From Lamellibrachia columna (lineage: Eukaryota; Annelida; Polychaeta; Sabellida; Siboglinidae), in the NCBI GenBank assembly GCA_963662155.1, contig OY759269.1, positions 13,974,642 to 14,038,641 on the forward strand: 64,000 nt of DNA. Reading direction: 5' to 3'. Position numbers and translations under genes: made by a program. Positions within the stretch are counted from its first letter, which is position 1; the number at the start of each line of letters is the position of its first letter. Positions 37,501 through 52,500 of the stretch are shown here, piece by piece. Under the pieces are notes generated by a model. It saw only the letters and a program-made list of their open reading frames with translations, did not search any database and had not been told where the DNA came from.

Positions 37501-40500
37501 GAGATTTCATCTGAATTTTTTGTAAACGGTTCATATTGGGGATACCAAATTGGTATTGCGTAACTGAGATGAGATAAGATTAGAGTTATACATTTTGAGT
37601 AAAATGTTGCAAGGTAGGTTGTGTTTTAATTTATTAATGATCCCAATAGTCTGAGATTTTGTTAGCTATTCTATTTACATGATTTTTTTTCAGCAGTTTG
37701 TTGACAGTAAGGCCTAGGAAATTGAGTTCATCAACCTTGCAACCATGTGGTTACTTTGTTTATTTTGTTGTTTATATTTTGACTGATATTGCTATCATTT
37801 ATATAAATAAAAGCATTTAGATTGCTAGTTAAGGTAGTATCATCAGCATATATGGTTGTATTGAATGATGTAGTAGCATTGGCTATGTCATTTATATAAA
37901 TGATACATTAAAGGGGTCCAAGAATTGATCCCTGGGGGACTCCAGTTGTGATATCTACTATTTTTGACTTAGTATATGAAAATTCAACATATTGTTTGCG
38001 ATTTGTTAAGTAACTTCTAAGATGGCTAATGGCAGAACCTTGTTTGTATAATAGTATTTCATGATCCAATGTGTCAAAAACTTTGGATAGATCAAGATAA
38101 ATATTGAATGGGATTTCGCCTTTATCCATTTGCTGTATTCTGTCAATTATTTCAAGGGCAGCTAATTCTGTCGAATGATTTTCTCTAAACCCATATTGGC
38201 CATTGTAACAGTTCATTTTGTTGGAAATGTTTGTGAATCTGTTCAAATATAACTTTTTCAAATACCTTGGAGATTGCAGGAAGTAAAGAAATGGTCGATA
38301 CTTATCAAAAACTGTTTCATCATCTTTTTTGTAAGTTGGTATTATTGTATTACTTTAGTTTTTCTGGAAATATGCCAGTAGATAGATTAAAAGTTAAATT
38401 TGTTAGCTATTGGTGATTTATCATTAATAAGTTTTCCATTAATTTGAAAATATCAGAAAAAAATCTGTTTTTGTTTTGATTTATTGAGGATGTCTTTAAT
38501 TACAGAGCAGGTACCTTTTATGTCGTCATTTTTGTATTTTTCAAAACAGGATGTATAGTACATTTGTTTTGCTATACAAATATTCATTTTTAGTATGAGA
38601 TTATATGTGTGGAGATTAATTTGTAATTGAACAAATTCAGGTGAATCATGAGGAGTTTAAGTGTCCTGTACATTCTTTCTATACGTGAGATTGAACGAAT
38701 GATTCCTTGAGTGATCTAATTTGATTTTTTGTGCTTGTGTTTGTTGTACCTAACATGTTTAGTTGTAAAGTTCTTGTCTATATTAGTAGAAATGTGTTTA
38801 TCTAGGATATTGTAGTTATTATTAGGATTGGCAGTTTTATTATGATCAAATTTTTCATAGACATTTGCCTTGGTTATATCAATTTTAATAGTGAAGATGG
38901 ATCTTCGTTTTTATATAAATGGATGTTGTAGATTCAGAGTGCAAAATTTATTTATCTAGACTATTAAAGTGAAGTTGATGATCTGAAATGTAGTTAGTTA
39001 AAATCCCAGCTATAATGCATGTACTTGCAGTAGTGAGTTTACACAGGAAATTATCAATAAGTGTGCAATTTGTATTGGAGAACCGGGTTGGTAGTGTAAT
39101 TTTTGGAAAGAATGATTGAGCTGTGATTATATAAACAATTTACTGACGTGATATCACGTGACGTGCTTAAAACTATTGATGAACCTTGCAAAATAATTTG
39201 AATTAGCAGTTTTGTCTGCAGTTACAACTTATCCATATCACAACTAACCCCGTTCTCCCCTACAACTTTGGCTACAGGCATACTGAAATTAGCTCAATTG
39301 TTTTCAGGAACCAAGTGCTAAAGCAATCACCTTGCATAGAAGACACTGGAAACATTGTCTGGCCACTGGCGTTCTTTTTACTGGTGTCATGGATACTCGT
39401 ATACTTGAGCTTATGGAAAGGGATCCGACTAACCGGCAAGGTAGGATAATTATCTAGACATTTACTTGTTTTTTGGTTTCTAAACGACTTGTAAATGTAA
39501 CTCTGCATGTTTTGTGAAGTACGAAGCAAACATTTGACATGGTAGGCAAAGTAATAAAAAATAAGTGAATTATTGATATTTCACCTAGGCTAACCCTTGT
39601 TCATCCACTGCATCCATCCGCTAGACCTTTCCAACTTTCCTCCGTCTTGGGCTTCTTTTATCCAATATGCTCCGGAAGTCTCGTTTCCATTCAGTTGTTG
39701 TGATGGTCCACCTGTTATGCATTCTCGCTATGTGATCTGCACTTTGTTGTCATGATATACTGCAGTACGCTTACGGAAAGCGACATTTGAAAAGTGGCGC
39801 CGCCTGGTGTACTCTTATCACACTATATTTTATGAAAGTTATACACACTAGATGGTGCCACCGCTGTCTCGCCAACAATGCAGATGGCGCCCGTTTTGAA
39901 AGCAGCGCTTCGAGTTGGACAAATACGCATTTCGATCAACTATTCATGGTTACTGTGTGCTTAAAACTACTTATGAGTCAAACGTTAGACACAAATTGGC
40001 AGTAGCGAAGGAGGTAAACAATCCACGTGACAGATATGCTCTATTATCCTAAAAAATGGAATCTCGACAGAGAAGAAATTACGCTTAATAATAATACTAG
40101 GTCTAGGTTGGTAGTTTATAATATCTTATTAGTATCGACAATGTCAATGATTTGTAAAAATTTTGTATTTATTTTTTGTGAAACATCGGAAAAACATATA
40201 ATTATTTTTGGACTAGGTTTGGTCATAATTCAGTGAACAAATTCTTCGGTAATCGTTTACTTAACTGGCCTAAATTATTAGGGCTTTATGCCGACGGTTT
40301 TTACAGCATTTTTGTACCTGAATGCGTTCCTTACATCATTCCGCATATGTTCCAGTAAAAAAAGTTCATATATTCTTTACAAATATTGTGTTTTAGGCCA
40401 CTTTTAATCAGTTTTACACATCAAAACAGCGGAACGGATTGCAAGATAAACATGGCGCGTGTGCGATTTGCGCATTAGTCACGCCTCGGTGCCATCAGAA

Positions 40501-43500
40501 CCGCGAAGGCGATGTTTATGTGTATTGGGCATACAATTACGCAACGTAAAAAAAATTAAGAGAACAAAATTGAGAAAATAGGCTCCAAAAATGTTTCAAA
40601 CGAAGAAATTCTACAACAAAAATTAAAACATTCTCCACAGTTTTTATATTAAACGCAACATTTGTAGAGCACATACAATCACTTCTAACGTAATATTTCA
40701 TATTTATTTAATTAAATATTTTATGTTGCAAATATTATTTGTATGAAAATTAATATAATTAAATTTAAAAGAATGCATGGGTTAAATTATCTGTTGTTTG
40801 GTGAGCAATGGTTATTGTTTTTGTAATTAAAACATACTGATGATATTGCATGTCATGCGCATCTTTAAAGGGACAATTCATTGTATGTCATTGTTAATAT
40901 AATTAAATTTAAAAGAATGCAGGGGTTAAATTATCTGTCGTTTGATGAACAAAGGTTTTTTTTTTAAATTATGCTGATATTGCATGTCTGCATGGTTTCC
41001 TTCTGATGGGGAGGGGTATTGTTGGGAGGGAGGTATTCTGTGTTGTCCGTTTTCACAGCAATATCCTGCGGAGAACTCGTGATGTAGTACCGCCTTGCCA
41101 GTGATTAATGGGAAGAAGAAGATATAGCTCAGAAACAATTTTAATTGTTCATATTAAATAACATTAATTACTTTCTCATAATACATGTGAATTAAAAGCA
41201 TCCTTTCATTGCGCATACAAACATTCAGCAAAATATATAACATTAATTAACATATTAATAATTAATTAATCAACGTGCTACACTATTGTAACTGCTAGGG
41301 TGATTTTGACGTGTAATAAATAAAACACAACAGTTTACAGTTATTTAGCTTTCTTAGAGGGATTGAGTCATCATAGAGTATTTAGTATCCTTGCCATAAT
41401 AATTACGTAAAAACATAAATGTATTATTATCATTATGGGACTACATAACTTTTTATTATCATTACAAGCCATCATTGTCAGTTTCATTATCATTACCATC
41501 AATGGCCAGTTATATGTAAAGAATTCCATGAACTAACTATTGTAAAAGTTTCTTATATTTATTTGAAGGAAAATAGCTAAGCAACAATGGTGTTTTAAAG
41601 GTGTCTGCTGGTGTAACTCATACTGCTGCTTGGCAGAAATAAGGTAAATTGCTGTAGAAAACCTTGTCCAAGCCTAAATAATAACACTATTTAGTAAGTA
41701 TTTACATCGTGTGGCTTTCTTCCGCGCACCGAGGGCCTCAGTCCGAGGCAGTTGCGAAAAAGAAATTGTGTGGCATTTGCACGAACTGCCGTGACGGGCG
41801 CATAACCGTCGAATACACATTGAATGCACAGGTTTGTGTATCCACTGGATGTGAGCTGTGAATGTGTTATCAGTCATTCGATCAAGAAATGTGTATTCAG
41901 ACAAATCCAGTGATACTACAACTGCACATAGACACAGCATATACATAAAAAGCTATAAGTATGTGATTTGGTTACTCACCAGTTTAGAAATATTAAAAAA
42001 ACTAAATATGTATTTGGTGTTCCCCAAAAATATGAATACGCATATAATTTAATTATTATTTTTAAATTATTTAAATGAACATGTTAGTGTAAAGAGAGTA
42101 CATTAAATTGTAAATGTATATAAATTGACTTAAATTTTTATAAATTGACTTAATTAAATTAAAGTGCTCCTAAAGTACTCCTCCCTCCTTAAAGTTGCGC
42201 ATGACATGCAACATCATCAGTATATGTTTTAATTACAAAAACAATAACCTTTGCTCACCAAACGAAAGATAATTTAACCCATGCATTCTTTTTAATTTAA
42301 TTATGTTAATGACATGCAATGAGTTGTCACTTTAAAATTGCACATGCGCATGACATGCAATATCATCAGTATAATTTTTAATTACAAAAATAATAATCTT
42401 TGTTCATCAAACAACAGATAATTTAACCCATGCATTCTTTTAAATTTAATTATATTTACAATGACATGCAATGAGATGTCCCCTGGAAGTTGCGCATAAC
42501 ATCTAATATCGACCACATCATTTTCATACAAATAATATTTGCAACATCAAATATTTAATTAAATAAAATATAAAACATTACGTTAGAAGTGACTGTATGT
42601 GCTCTACAAATGTTGTGTTTAATATGAAAACTGGAGAATGTTTTAATTTTTTTCTAGAATTTCTTCCTTTGAAACATTTTTGGAGCCTATTTTATCAATT
42701 TTGTTCTCTTAATTTTTTTACGTTACGTAATTGTATGCCCAGTACACACAAACATCGCCTTCGCGGTTCTGATGGCACCGAGGCGTGACTAATGTGCAAA
42801 TCGCACACGCGCCATGTTTATCATGCAATCGGTTCCGCTGTTTTGATGTGTAAAACTGATTAAAAGTAGCCTAAAACACAATATTTTTAAAGAATATACA
42901 AAGTTTTTTTACTGGAACATATGCGGAATGATGTAAGGAACGCATTCAGGTACAAAAATGCTGTAAAAACCGTCGGCATAAAGCCGTAATAATTTAGGCC
43001 AGTTAAGTAAACGATTACCAATTCTTCTAAGTATGTGTGTACGCATGCAAACTTTGCAAGATTTCTGTAAATCTACAATATTGAATATATTTGTTTCATG
43101 TTTAACCATGTTTACTAGTACTACTTTATTAAATGTTTAATTGTTTCAGATTGTTTACTTCACAGCAACATTTCCTTATGTTGTCATATTCCTCATGTTG
43201 ATCCGGGGTGTTACCCTGCCGGGCTCCAAGAGGGGTATAGACTTCTTTATTTACCCCCAGTGGCATCTATTGAGGCAGCCAAAGGTGAGTTCCTGTGATG
43301 CGTCACTTCCTAGACCAGGGGGAGGGGGAGGGAAAGGGAATGAGAGGGGAAGTATGGTGTAGATTCAGGGCATTTTTGGGATTGGGAGAAAAGCACGAAG
43401 GATTGTAGATCAGGGTTGGATTAAATTGTAATTGCGTAAAGAAAGGGTAATTAAATACAATCACAATTTAGTTGTGATTGATTTTTTTAGAACAATGTAA

Positions 43501-46500
43501 TATAAGGGGGGGTCCAGCGAGGGGGAGGGAAGAAGGGAAGGAGAAGTAAGCAGGTTTTACTTAGTAAAACCCAGAATATCTCCATACGTTTCTATATGGA
43601 AGATCTACAATGATCTGGTTCATGTCAACCAGTTATTTTTGTCACTCTAGAGTTAAAATGCCAATTTCCTGTAAGTTTATGTGGTTATGCAGTTGTAATT
43701 TACATAATCAAAACTGCTAATGACAGTGGCTTTTCTCTTTTCTAATTAAAATATTTTTATCCACTTTTCCGAGGTCATATCAATTATTTATATATAAATG
43801 TATGCAATTACGTTGCATACTAATTTTTACGTGAGGCAACAACACTATTTTTAGAATCAGTCCTTGGTGCCGACCGGGAGGGGAGGCTGGGACAGTGGGC
43901 ACCGTGAGCGGGTCAGAGTCCAATATTTTAATTCCGGGCTTAGTAAGACCAGGGCGGGTAAATAGTCCAGCCAGTTGGTATATAGGAGGAGCAGCCAACT
44001 GCCCTGCACAAAATGTGTATACTTTATTTCAATTGATTTACTTTACCCAGTGGGGGGGTTGTCTCAGTGGGGGGTTGTCCCACTGGTTAGTACTGTTGAC
44101 TGTGTACACAGGGTTTTTAGTGCGGTAACAGTAACTTATTTTGGGGGCGGAATGGCCCCACCTCTCTGTATTATGTGTTAATTGGTAATAGTTTTAGTTA
44201 ATGACATGTTTGGTGGACATCTTTTTAAAATAGGTTGTGTATTGCCATACTTTAAGTGTGGTATTTTTCATGTGTATAATGTTGGTCTTTCTAGAATGTG
44301 CTGGCTAAGCAAAAAGGGGCAATGTCTTAAGACCTCAATTAATCGACCCACATTTGGTTGTATATATCCTTTGTTTAAATAAATCAAAACCTGGATATCT
44401 GGTTGGTAATTAAATGTCAAAAAAGAAATTCTGGCCTTTTTCACACTATCTGGTGTTGTGTAGTTGCCTTACATTAATACATATTTTGTCTTGATCTTAT
44501 ATTTTATTTTTATTAATGGACATTTATTGCATACATACATTACCTACAATTTTATCATCAGTTAATTATGTAAGGCACTTAGGAGCTATGAGAATTATAT
44601 ATTGTAGATCAACGTTTCCATGGAAGTAATGAAGAATATGCATAAAAAAATTTAATATTAATAATTATAATGATTAATTATAATATAATAATCTTTTCTT
44701 CTTCTTCCATTTGAGCTCATAACTCTATGTTAGCCACATATAAATGTGGCTAGAGTATTTTCGAGCTGAATGGTGCAGTATTGTCAGTTTGTAGTGATTT
44801 TAGGGTGGTTTTTGTTTGCAGACTTGGATTAATGCGGCTATGCAAAACTTCAACTCTGTCGGTATTGCATTTGGTTCAATGATGACGTTTGCAAGCTACA
44901 ACCGAAGAGATAGCAATATCTTCAGGTGTGAGATGTTGAAAATATGGCTTTGAAAGTGGAAGCATTGTTCAATATAGTTCATTATATTATATTATTATAG
45001 GTTATTATATTATTTTAATTTGCGTCATCAAGTATACTGTATTTCAATTGATTTATTTATTTAAATGAGTATTTATTTAATAATTTACAATATTATATAT
45101 ATATATATATATTTACATCTGGATTATAAGCATAATTGTGTGCATTTTTATGTATGTATTATTTTATTGTAAAGCGCATTGATCTATCTACAGGGGTGTG
45201 CACTATATAAGAACTAAATTATTATATTATTATTCGTTAAAATGAATCTGTATTTCATTTATTTAATGTTGTGATAAAATGTATACTAAAGTTCTGTATA
45301 ATACGTCATGGTATTAGGCCTATATAGAAGTTGTGCCTTAAAATTCTTTTCTCCTTCATGTCTCCTTTGTTCATATATTGTTCACTCAAATTAGTCTGTA
45401 CATATTTGGTTTTTTTACTCTTGAAAAGTCAACAGGAAATAAGTATAAACATTTTTGAAAACTGAAGATCTAAAGGGTGCCATTTTATGCATCCTGTAGC
45501 CCAGGGGTCGGCAACCTGCGGCCCGCGGCCAACTGCGGCCTGCAGAGCTATTTCGTGCGGCCCGCGGACTGATAGCGAGATTATGCATGACACGGCCCGC
45601 GCCCACAATATTGATATATAAAATAAAAAATAGTACATCTTGTCTAGACTAAATTCTAAACGAGACGTCTAGGCGAAACATATCACATAATGCAACTCGG
45701 AAATATCATTTCCACGTTTTGAACATATAAAACATTTCTCACTTTAATTAATTCAATTTTGCCAACATGCAGATATGAATGTTCTATCTTTTTTGTGTTT
45801 GTGTGATAATGTGTTGTTTTGAATAACACTCGTCATCACTCGTTAAATCACTGGCAGTTCCAGCACCTTCCGTCCGAGAGGAATGTACAATATTAACAAT
45901 TCCTGCACTAAACCGAAGTGCCCTGGATAGGTTGGGTTGTCATGCTGTGCCACGTGTACGAGCTGAGACATGAGACTAGGTTGGGTTGCCATGCTGTGCC
46001 ACGTGTACAAGCTGAGACATGAGACTAGGTTGGGCTGCCATGCTGTGCCACGTGTACAAGCCGAGACATGAGACTAGGTTGGGTTGCCATGCTGTGTCAC
46101 GTGTACGAGTCGAGACATGAGACTAGGTTGGGTTGCCATGCTGTGTCACGAGTACGAGCCGAGACATGAGACTAGGTTGGGCTGCCATGCTGTGCCACGT
46201 GTACGAGCTGAGACATGAGACTAGGTTGGGCTGCCATGCTGTGCCACGTGTACGAGCCGAGACATGAGACTAGGTTGGGCTGCCATGTTGTGCCACGTGT
46301 ACGAACTGAGACATGAGACTAGGTTGGGTTGCCATGCTGTGTCACGTGTACGAGCCGAGACATGAGACTAGGTTGGGCTGCCATGTTGTGTCACGTGTAC
46401 GAGCTGAGACATGAGACTAGGTTGGGCTGCCATGCTGTGCCACGTGTACGAGCTGAGACATGAGACTAGGTTGGGGTACCATGCTGTGCCACGTGTACGA

Positions 46501-49500
46501 ACTGAAACATGAGACTAGGTTGGGTTGCCATGTTGTGCCACGTGTACGAGCTGAGACATGAGACTAGGTTGGGTTGCCATGCTGTGCCACGTGTACGAGC
46601 TGAGACATGAGACTAGGTTGGGTTGCCATGCTGTGCCACGTGTACAAGCTGAGACATGAGACTAGGTTGGGCTGCCATGCTGTGCCACGTGTACGAGCTG
46701 AGACATGAGACTAGGTTGGGCTGCCATGCTGTGCCACGTGTACGAGCTGAGACATGAGACTAGGTTGGGCTGCCATGCTGTGCCACGTGTACAAACTGAA
46801 ACATGAGACTAGGTTGGGTTGCCATGTTGTGCCACGTGTACGAGCTGAGACATGAGACTAGGTTGGGTTGCCATGCTGTGCCACGTGTACGAGCTGAGAC
46901 ATGAGACTAGGTTGGGCTGCCATGCTGTGCCACGTGTACGAGCAGAGACATGAAACTAGGTTGGGTTGCCATGCTGTGCCACGTGTACGAGCTGAGACAT
47001 GACACTAGGTTGGGTTGCCATGTTGTGCCACGTGTACGAGCTGAGACAAGAGACTAGGTTGGGCTGCCATGTTGTGCCACGTGTACGAGCTGAGACATGA
47101 GACTAGGTTGGGTTGCCATGTTGTGCCACGTGTACGAGCTGAGACATGAGACTAGGTTGGGTTGCCATGTTGTGCCACGTGTACGAGCTGAGACATGAGA
47201 CTAGGTTGGGTTGCCATGCTGTGCCACGTGTACGAGCTGAGACATGAGACTAGGTTGGGCTGCCATGCTGTGCCACGTGTACGAACTGAGACATGAGACT
47301 AGGTTGGGTTGCCATGCTGTGCCACGTGTACGAGCTGAGACATGAGACTAGGTTGGGTTGCCATGCTGTGCCACGTGTACGAGCTGAGACATGAGACTAG
47401 GTTGGGCTGCCATGTTGTGTCACGTGTACGAGCTGAGACATGAGACTAGGTTGGGTTGCCATGCTGTGCCACGTGTACGAGCTGAGACATGAGACTAGGT
47501 TGGGTTGCCATGCTGTGCCACGTGTACGAGCTGAGACATGAGACTAGGTTGGGTTGCCATGCTGTGCCACGTGTACGAGCTGAGACATGAGACTAGGTTG
47601 GGTTGCCATGCTGTGCCACGTGTACGAACTGAGACATGAGACTAGGTTGGGTTGCCATGTTGTGCCACGTGTACGAGCTGAGACATGAGACTAGGTTGGG
47701 TTGCCATGTTGTGTCACGTGTACGAGCTGAGACATGAGACTAGGTTGGGTTGCCATGTTGTGTCACGTGTACGAGCTGAGACATGAGACTAGGTTGGGTT
47801 GCCATGTTGTGCCACGTGTACAAGCTGAGACATGAGACTAGGTTGGGTTGCCATGTTGTGCCACGTGTACGAGCTGAGACATGAGACTAGGTTGGGCTGC
47901 CATGCTGTGCCACGTGTACGAACTGAGACATGAGACTAGGTTGGGTTGACATGTTGTGCCACGTGTACGAGCTGAGACATGAGACTAGGTTGGGTTGCCA
48001 TGTTATGCCACGTGTACGAACTGAGACATGAGACTAGGTTGGGGTGCCATGCTGTGCCACGTGTACGAGCCGAGACATGAGACTAGGTTGGGCTGCCATG
48101 CTGTGCCACTTGTACGAGCCGAGACATGAGACTAGGTTGGGGTGCCATGCTGTGCCACGTGTACGAGCTGAGACATGAGATTAGCGTATTCATGGAGAAG
48201 AAGGATGCAGAAGTACCGGCATTCACTGACCCCTTATGGGTGTGTGATTTTGCATTTTAGTCTATGTCACGGAGCACCTCATTCTGCTGAACGCCAAACT
48301 CCAGAGAAGAGAACAACTAATCAAAGAACTGTGCCAGTTTGTCTCCGCTTTCGAGACCAGGTTTCGATTGTGGGAAACACAACTGCGGGATGCAAATTAC
48401 TTCCCGACATTCATAGAAAACAAACTAGCTACTCCGGACATGTAGGCCTTCGTAGCATTCATTGAGCTGCTGAGACGGGAGTTTGATGACAAGTATCAGG
48501 GCTCGCAACAGGGAGTGAAAAAAAACTTCAACGTGTCCAAAATTGTTTGGCTAGGGTAGTTACACGATCCCCCCGTTTCTCTCGCTCACTGCCACTTCTA
48601 AAATCATTGCATTGGCTCCCTGTGCGATATCGCATTATTTTTAAGATCTGTACAATTACCTATCAAGCCCTTTCAACCAAACAACCTGCATATTTACATT
48701 CAATGCTCACTCCAACAAGACAACCCAGACAGCTTCGGTCGTCTGGTCCTGGTTTACTTTCTGTTCCCATAGTTAAGACAAATGCTGGAACTCGATCTTT
48801 CTCGGTTGCCGTACCAACTCTGTGGAATTCACACCCGAAAGCGTAAAATCAGCAAGAAATATAGCTTCATTTCACCGTAATCTGAAAACCTATCTTATCA
48901 AAATTGTCTATCCTCCTTAGCTTCTTGGCACCTCCATCCATCGGTTGACGACTTTTTGCATTGTACATGGTAACGAGAATGCCTAATCCTTTGGTTTTGT
49001 TGCGCCACTGAGCTTGGATTTTCCGAGGATATTGGCGCCAAAGAAGTAATTTTATTATTATTATAAGATGAACTTCGTATAATGCAAGCCATGAACGCAT
49101 CTAACAGATGTATATTTGGATGACGTGCTGAGGCTCGCAGTGTCAAGTCTGCAGCAAGATTTTTAAACAGCATAATGACTATCGAACTGTTGTTCAAAAT
49201 CAGACCTATTTACAACAACACTCGATAACACTGCTACTCACAACGTATGTATGTTGCATGCATATATATATATATGCATATATATATATATATATTGTAC
49301 GTGTTACAAGAATGATAATATCCTTATGTGCGTGTTTGCATGTGCGTGCGTGCGTGTATGTGTGGCCCACTGACCTATTCCAAGTCACTAATTTGGCCCT
49401 CCATTCTAAAAGGTTGCCGAACACTGCTGTAGCCAGTTTTTCAATACAATGTGTAACCATGTAAACTGGAATATTTCTTTTTTAAATGGTAGAAATTGGT

Positions 49501-52500
49501 TGAAAAAGAAGAGATTATTTGGAAAAGAAGAAAATGCGGGAGATATAACAAAATTGGCAAAAATGAAGATCTCCTTCCCAGAGTAGGAGACGGCTGGCAG
49601 CTCTGCTACTGGTATGGCAGTGTGCCATTGTTGTTGATACAGGAGTGTCCTCGCAATCTCTCTCGTCAACTCGGCCACCAGCATCATTGCTGGATTCGCT
49701 GTCTTCTCCATCCTTGGTCACATCGCCCTCAACCAGGGTCAGGAGGTCAAGGACGTGGTCACTGAAGGTCAGTGTATTTTTTTATGTATAATAATAATAT
49801 ATTTCATTTGGCATAGCACCAGATCCAAAAAATTTTGTGGCACTTCACAGCATGATAACAATTAGATAGTCTGGTAGATACTGTGCCATACGTTTTGTAG
49901 ATAACTGTAGTTATTAGTGTCTGCCTCACTTTGTTATTAAGGACCTATACATACATGTTATTTTAATTGTCACTTTGTGTGTGTCTGTCACTCTTAGCAG
50001 AGGTGACTGGATGCTTCAACAAAAGTTGAAATGATGCTTGCATGAGCCTGTTGGAAAAAAGTGTAAGAGGGGCAATTTCTATGACGCCTATATGGTCAGG
50101 AACCTGAGGTCAGAGGCGCAACAAGACAGAATCATTAAGCATATTCTTAAACAGGGACATGCAAAAGTCGCTATCAAAACCAGGGACCACCAAAGATTTA
50201 TGGTGGAAATGCAATTTGGAGTAAATATGTCTTGAGTTTTTTTTTGGGGGGAAAGTAGCTATAGTTTCAGATGTTTTCAAAGTGATGGGAAGTTCATTTC
50301 AGACACTTTCAGTACAACAGGCGTCAACTAGTTTCTGTTTCCTGTAGGTCCGGGACTTGTGTTCATTGTCTACCCAGAAGCCTTCAGTACAATGCCGGCC
50401 GGTTTCTCCCAACTCTTCTCCATCCTCTTCTTCGTCATGTTGCTCTGTCTCGCTATCGACAGCCAGGTAACCATAGCAACAATCACGTTACATTGGCTAA
50501 CTGCCACAGAACTAGGTGGGGGTTTCATATAATTAAAATTTCAAATTTCTCTGCATTTTTCTCAAAGTACATCTAATTTGACAATTAATGTTGTACTTCA
50601 TGATTTTCTCTGCATTTTTCTCAAAGTACATCTAAATTGACAATTAATGTTGTATTTCATGATTTAAAGGTGCTTAATCAATTAAATTTTTTTGCTGGTC
50701 TCATTTCAAATTAATTTTGTGAAAAACCAAACCTATCTGGTATCCACTGCAACATGCTAGCTCATTTGTGCAACTTTTGTATGTAGTTTTTGTGAAAATG
50801 TCAGACAAACTTAAAATAGCTAATGCTTGTTCAAACAGAAGTGAGAATCGAAATGCTGAAAACTCACGATTTTCTTCCTTGGTGAAATTTTGTAACATTG
50901 TCATGTGATCGGAGAGAGGATGGAGGTCATGCCCATAATTGGCATTGATCCACACAGTGTTTACTATTTCGGATATCCATTATTTTGATCCTTACCATAT
51001 CTAACGACTGAAGTCGTTTCTTTCGCTGACTTGAACAAAAATAGGCATTTTTTTAATAAAATTGACTGCGGATGTTACATAAACTATTCATACACTACAT
51101 ATTTGGACACCATTGAACTAGATTTGCGATGTGCTAAATCAGTTGAGGAAGCAGTTTTAATCATTATTACAGTAGTATATAAAACGTGAATGTGACGCAC
51201 CATTAAATCATCTGGTAGATCACTATACCTCTTTTGTGTGGATATTATTTCAACCAACCGAGATGTTATATATAAGAACTCATAAATGCCACATTGTCCC
51301 ATAAAACAATGTAAATCTCTTTACTGTTTATAGAATGCAGAATGAGTTAAAGGAAGGGTTAACTCAATATTTTGTTATTATATATCGTTGGTATGAATAG
51401 CTATTGTGTATCATTTTATTATAAACACATTTGATTATGTTTAATTTTTATACAACGTTTAAGATTTCTAGATGTTATGTGCTAAGTCAGATTTTTTTTA
51501 AATGTGTTATAATAAACCAGTATAGTCGCTAGGTGGCAGTACTTAACATGTCATAGTTAATAAGTGGCAGTTAAATTTGTTCTGCCATCCAATATACACT
51601 CCTCTTTCCCAAATGTTTATTATATTCATCTATTTTAAATTGTGACTATAGTTTTGACTTTGTATCTGATTAGTTTGTTACAGGGTTTTTCAATGTTCAA
51701 AACTGGTATGCTAGGGGTACACTAACACCCATCGGGGGGTGTGCTTAACAAACCCCACAGTGGCGGACACAAAAATTTAATATAAATTGTTTTGACATAA
51801 AAAAATTAACATTACATGCAAACTTGGCAGGAAGGGGATATCCACTCCCCCCCCCCCCGCACATCCTCTTGTCTCCCTACGTGGCGTCCCAGCATGCTGT
51901 TGCTGCTTCATGAAGAAATTGGAAAGGGTACACAGCAACTAAGTATTTTCACCTGTTGTTACAGTTCCATAAAAGGTTTTAAAAAACCTGGTTTATTGAC
52001 TTTGGTCATGATTAGTTTATAAAATGACAGTGGCTCTAATTATTTTATTGACTTTCGTTGTGATTTAGTTTGCTTCAGTGGAAGTGGTCGTGACAGCGAT
52101 AGAGGATAGCATTGGAAGAAAGACGTCAAAGTATCGGAAAGAACTCCTGGTTCTGCTAGTCTGTGGCGTGTGCTTCCTGCTTGGATTGCCGTACATCACA
52201 AATGTAAGTATTTAAGAATCTTTTGGACTTTTCTGCATTTTATTTATAACTAGCCAAGTGGTAGGGATAAATTTATATTAACAAAATCTGTTGTAAAGTT
52301 GTGCTTAAACTTTTTTCATTATAACTGCCAGTCCTTGCCTAATTTTATTTATTTGTTTATATGCAGTTTATATGCAATTGATTGCTTTATTTTTATTGCA
52401 TTTAATGTTTCATACACTTCTTATGTACTTTCATGTAATACTCAACATCTACGGTTGCACATCAAAATAAAATTTAATATTATTAGTAGCACAGTGAAAT

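Larger units (their letters stand above)
45502..49426 (+). mobile_element. hAT DNA transposon (Charlie-like), with exact 8-bp target duplication
   Basis: The left end CAGGGGTCGGCAACCT (45502) pairs with the right-end reverse complement CAGTGTTCGGCAACCT (49426): 14 of 16 match. Flanks are identical 8-mers, ctgtagcc at 45494-45501 and 49427-49434, as hAT transposases generate. GGCCCGCGG-rich subterminal sequence is typical of Charlie-type hAT elements. Inside are the 49-bp array, transposase remnants and a LINE tail, so it is dead. It lies in SLC6 intron 6. Confidence 0.92.

Noticed and set aside
49406..49711. Minus-strand 101-codon frame over SLC6 exon 7
   Set aside because: Overlaps a clear + strand SLC6 exon with family motifs; shadow frame.
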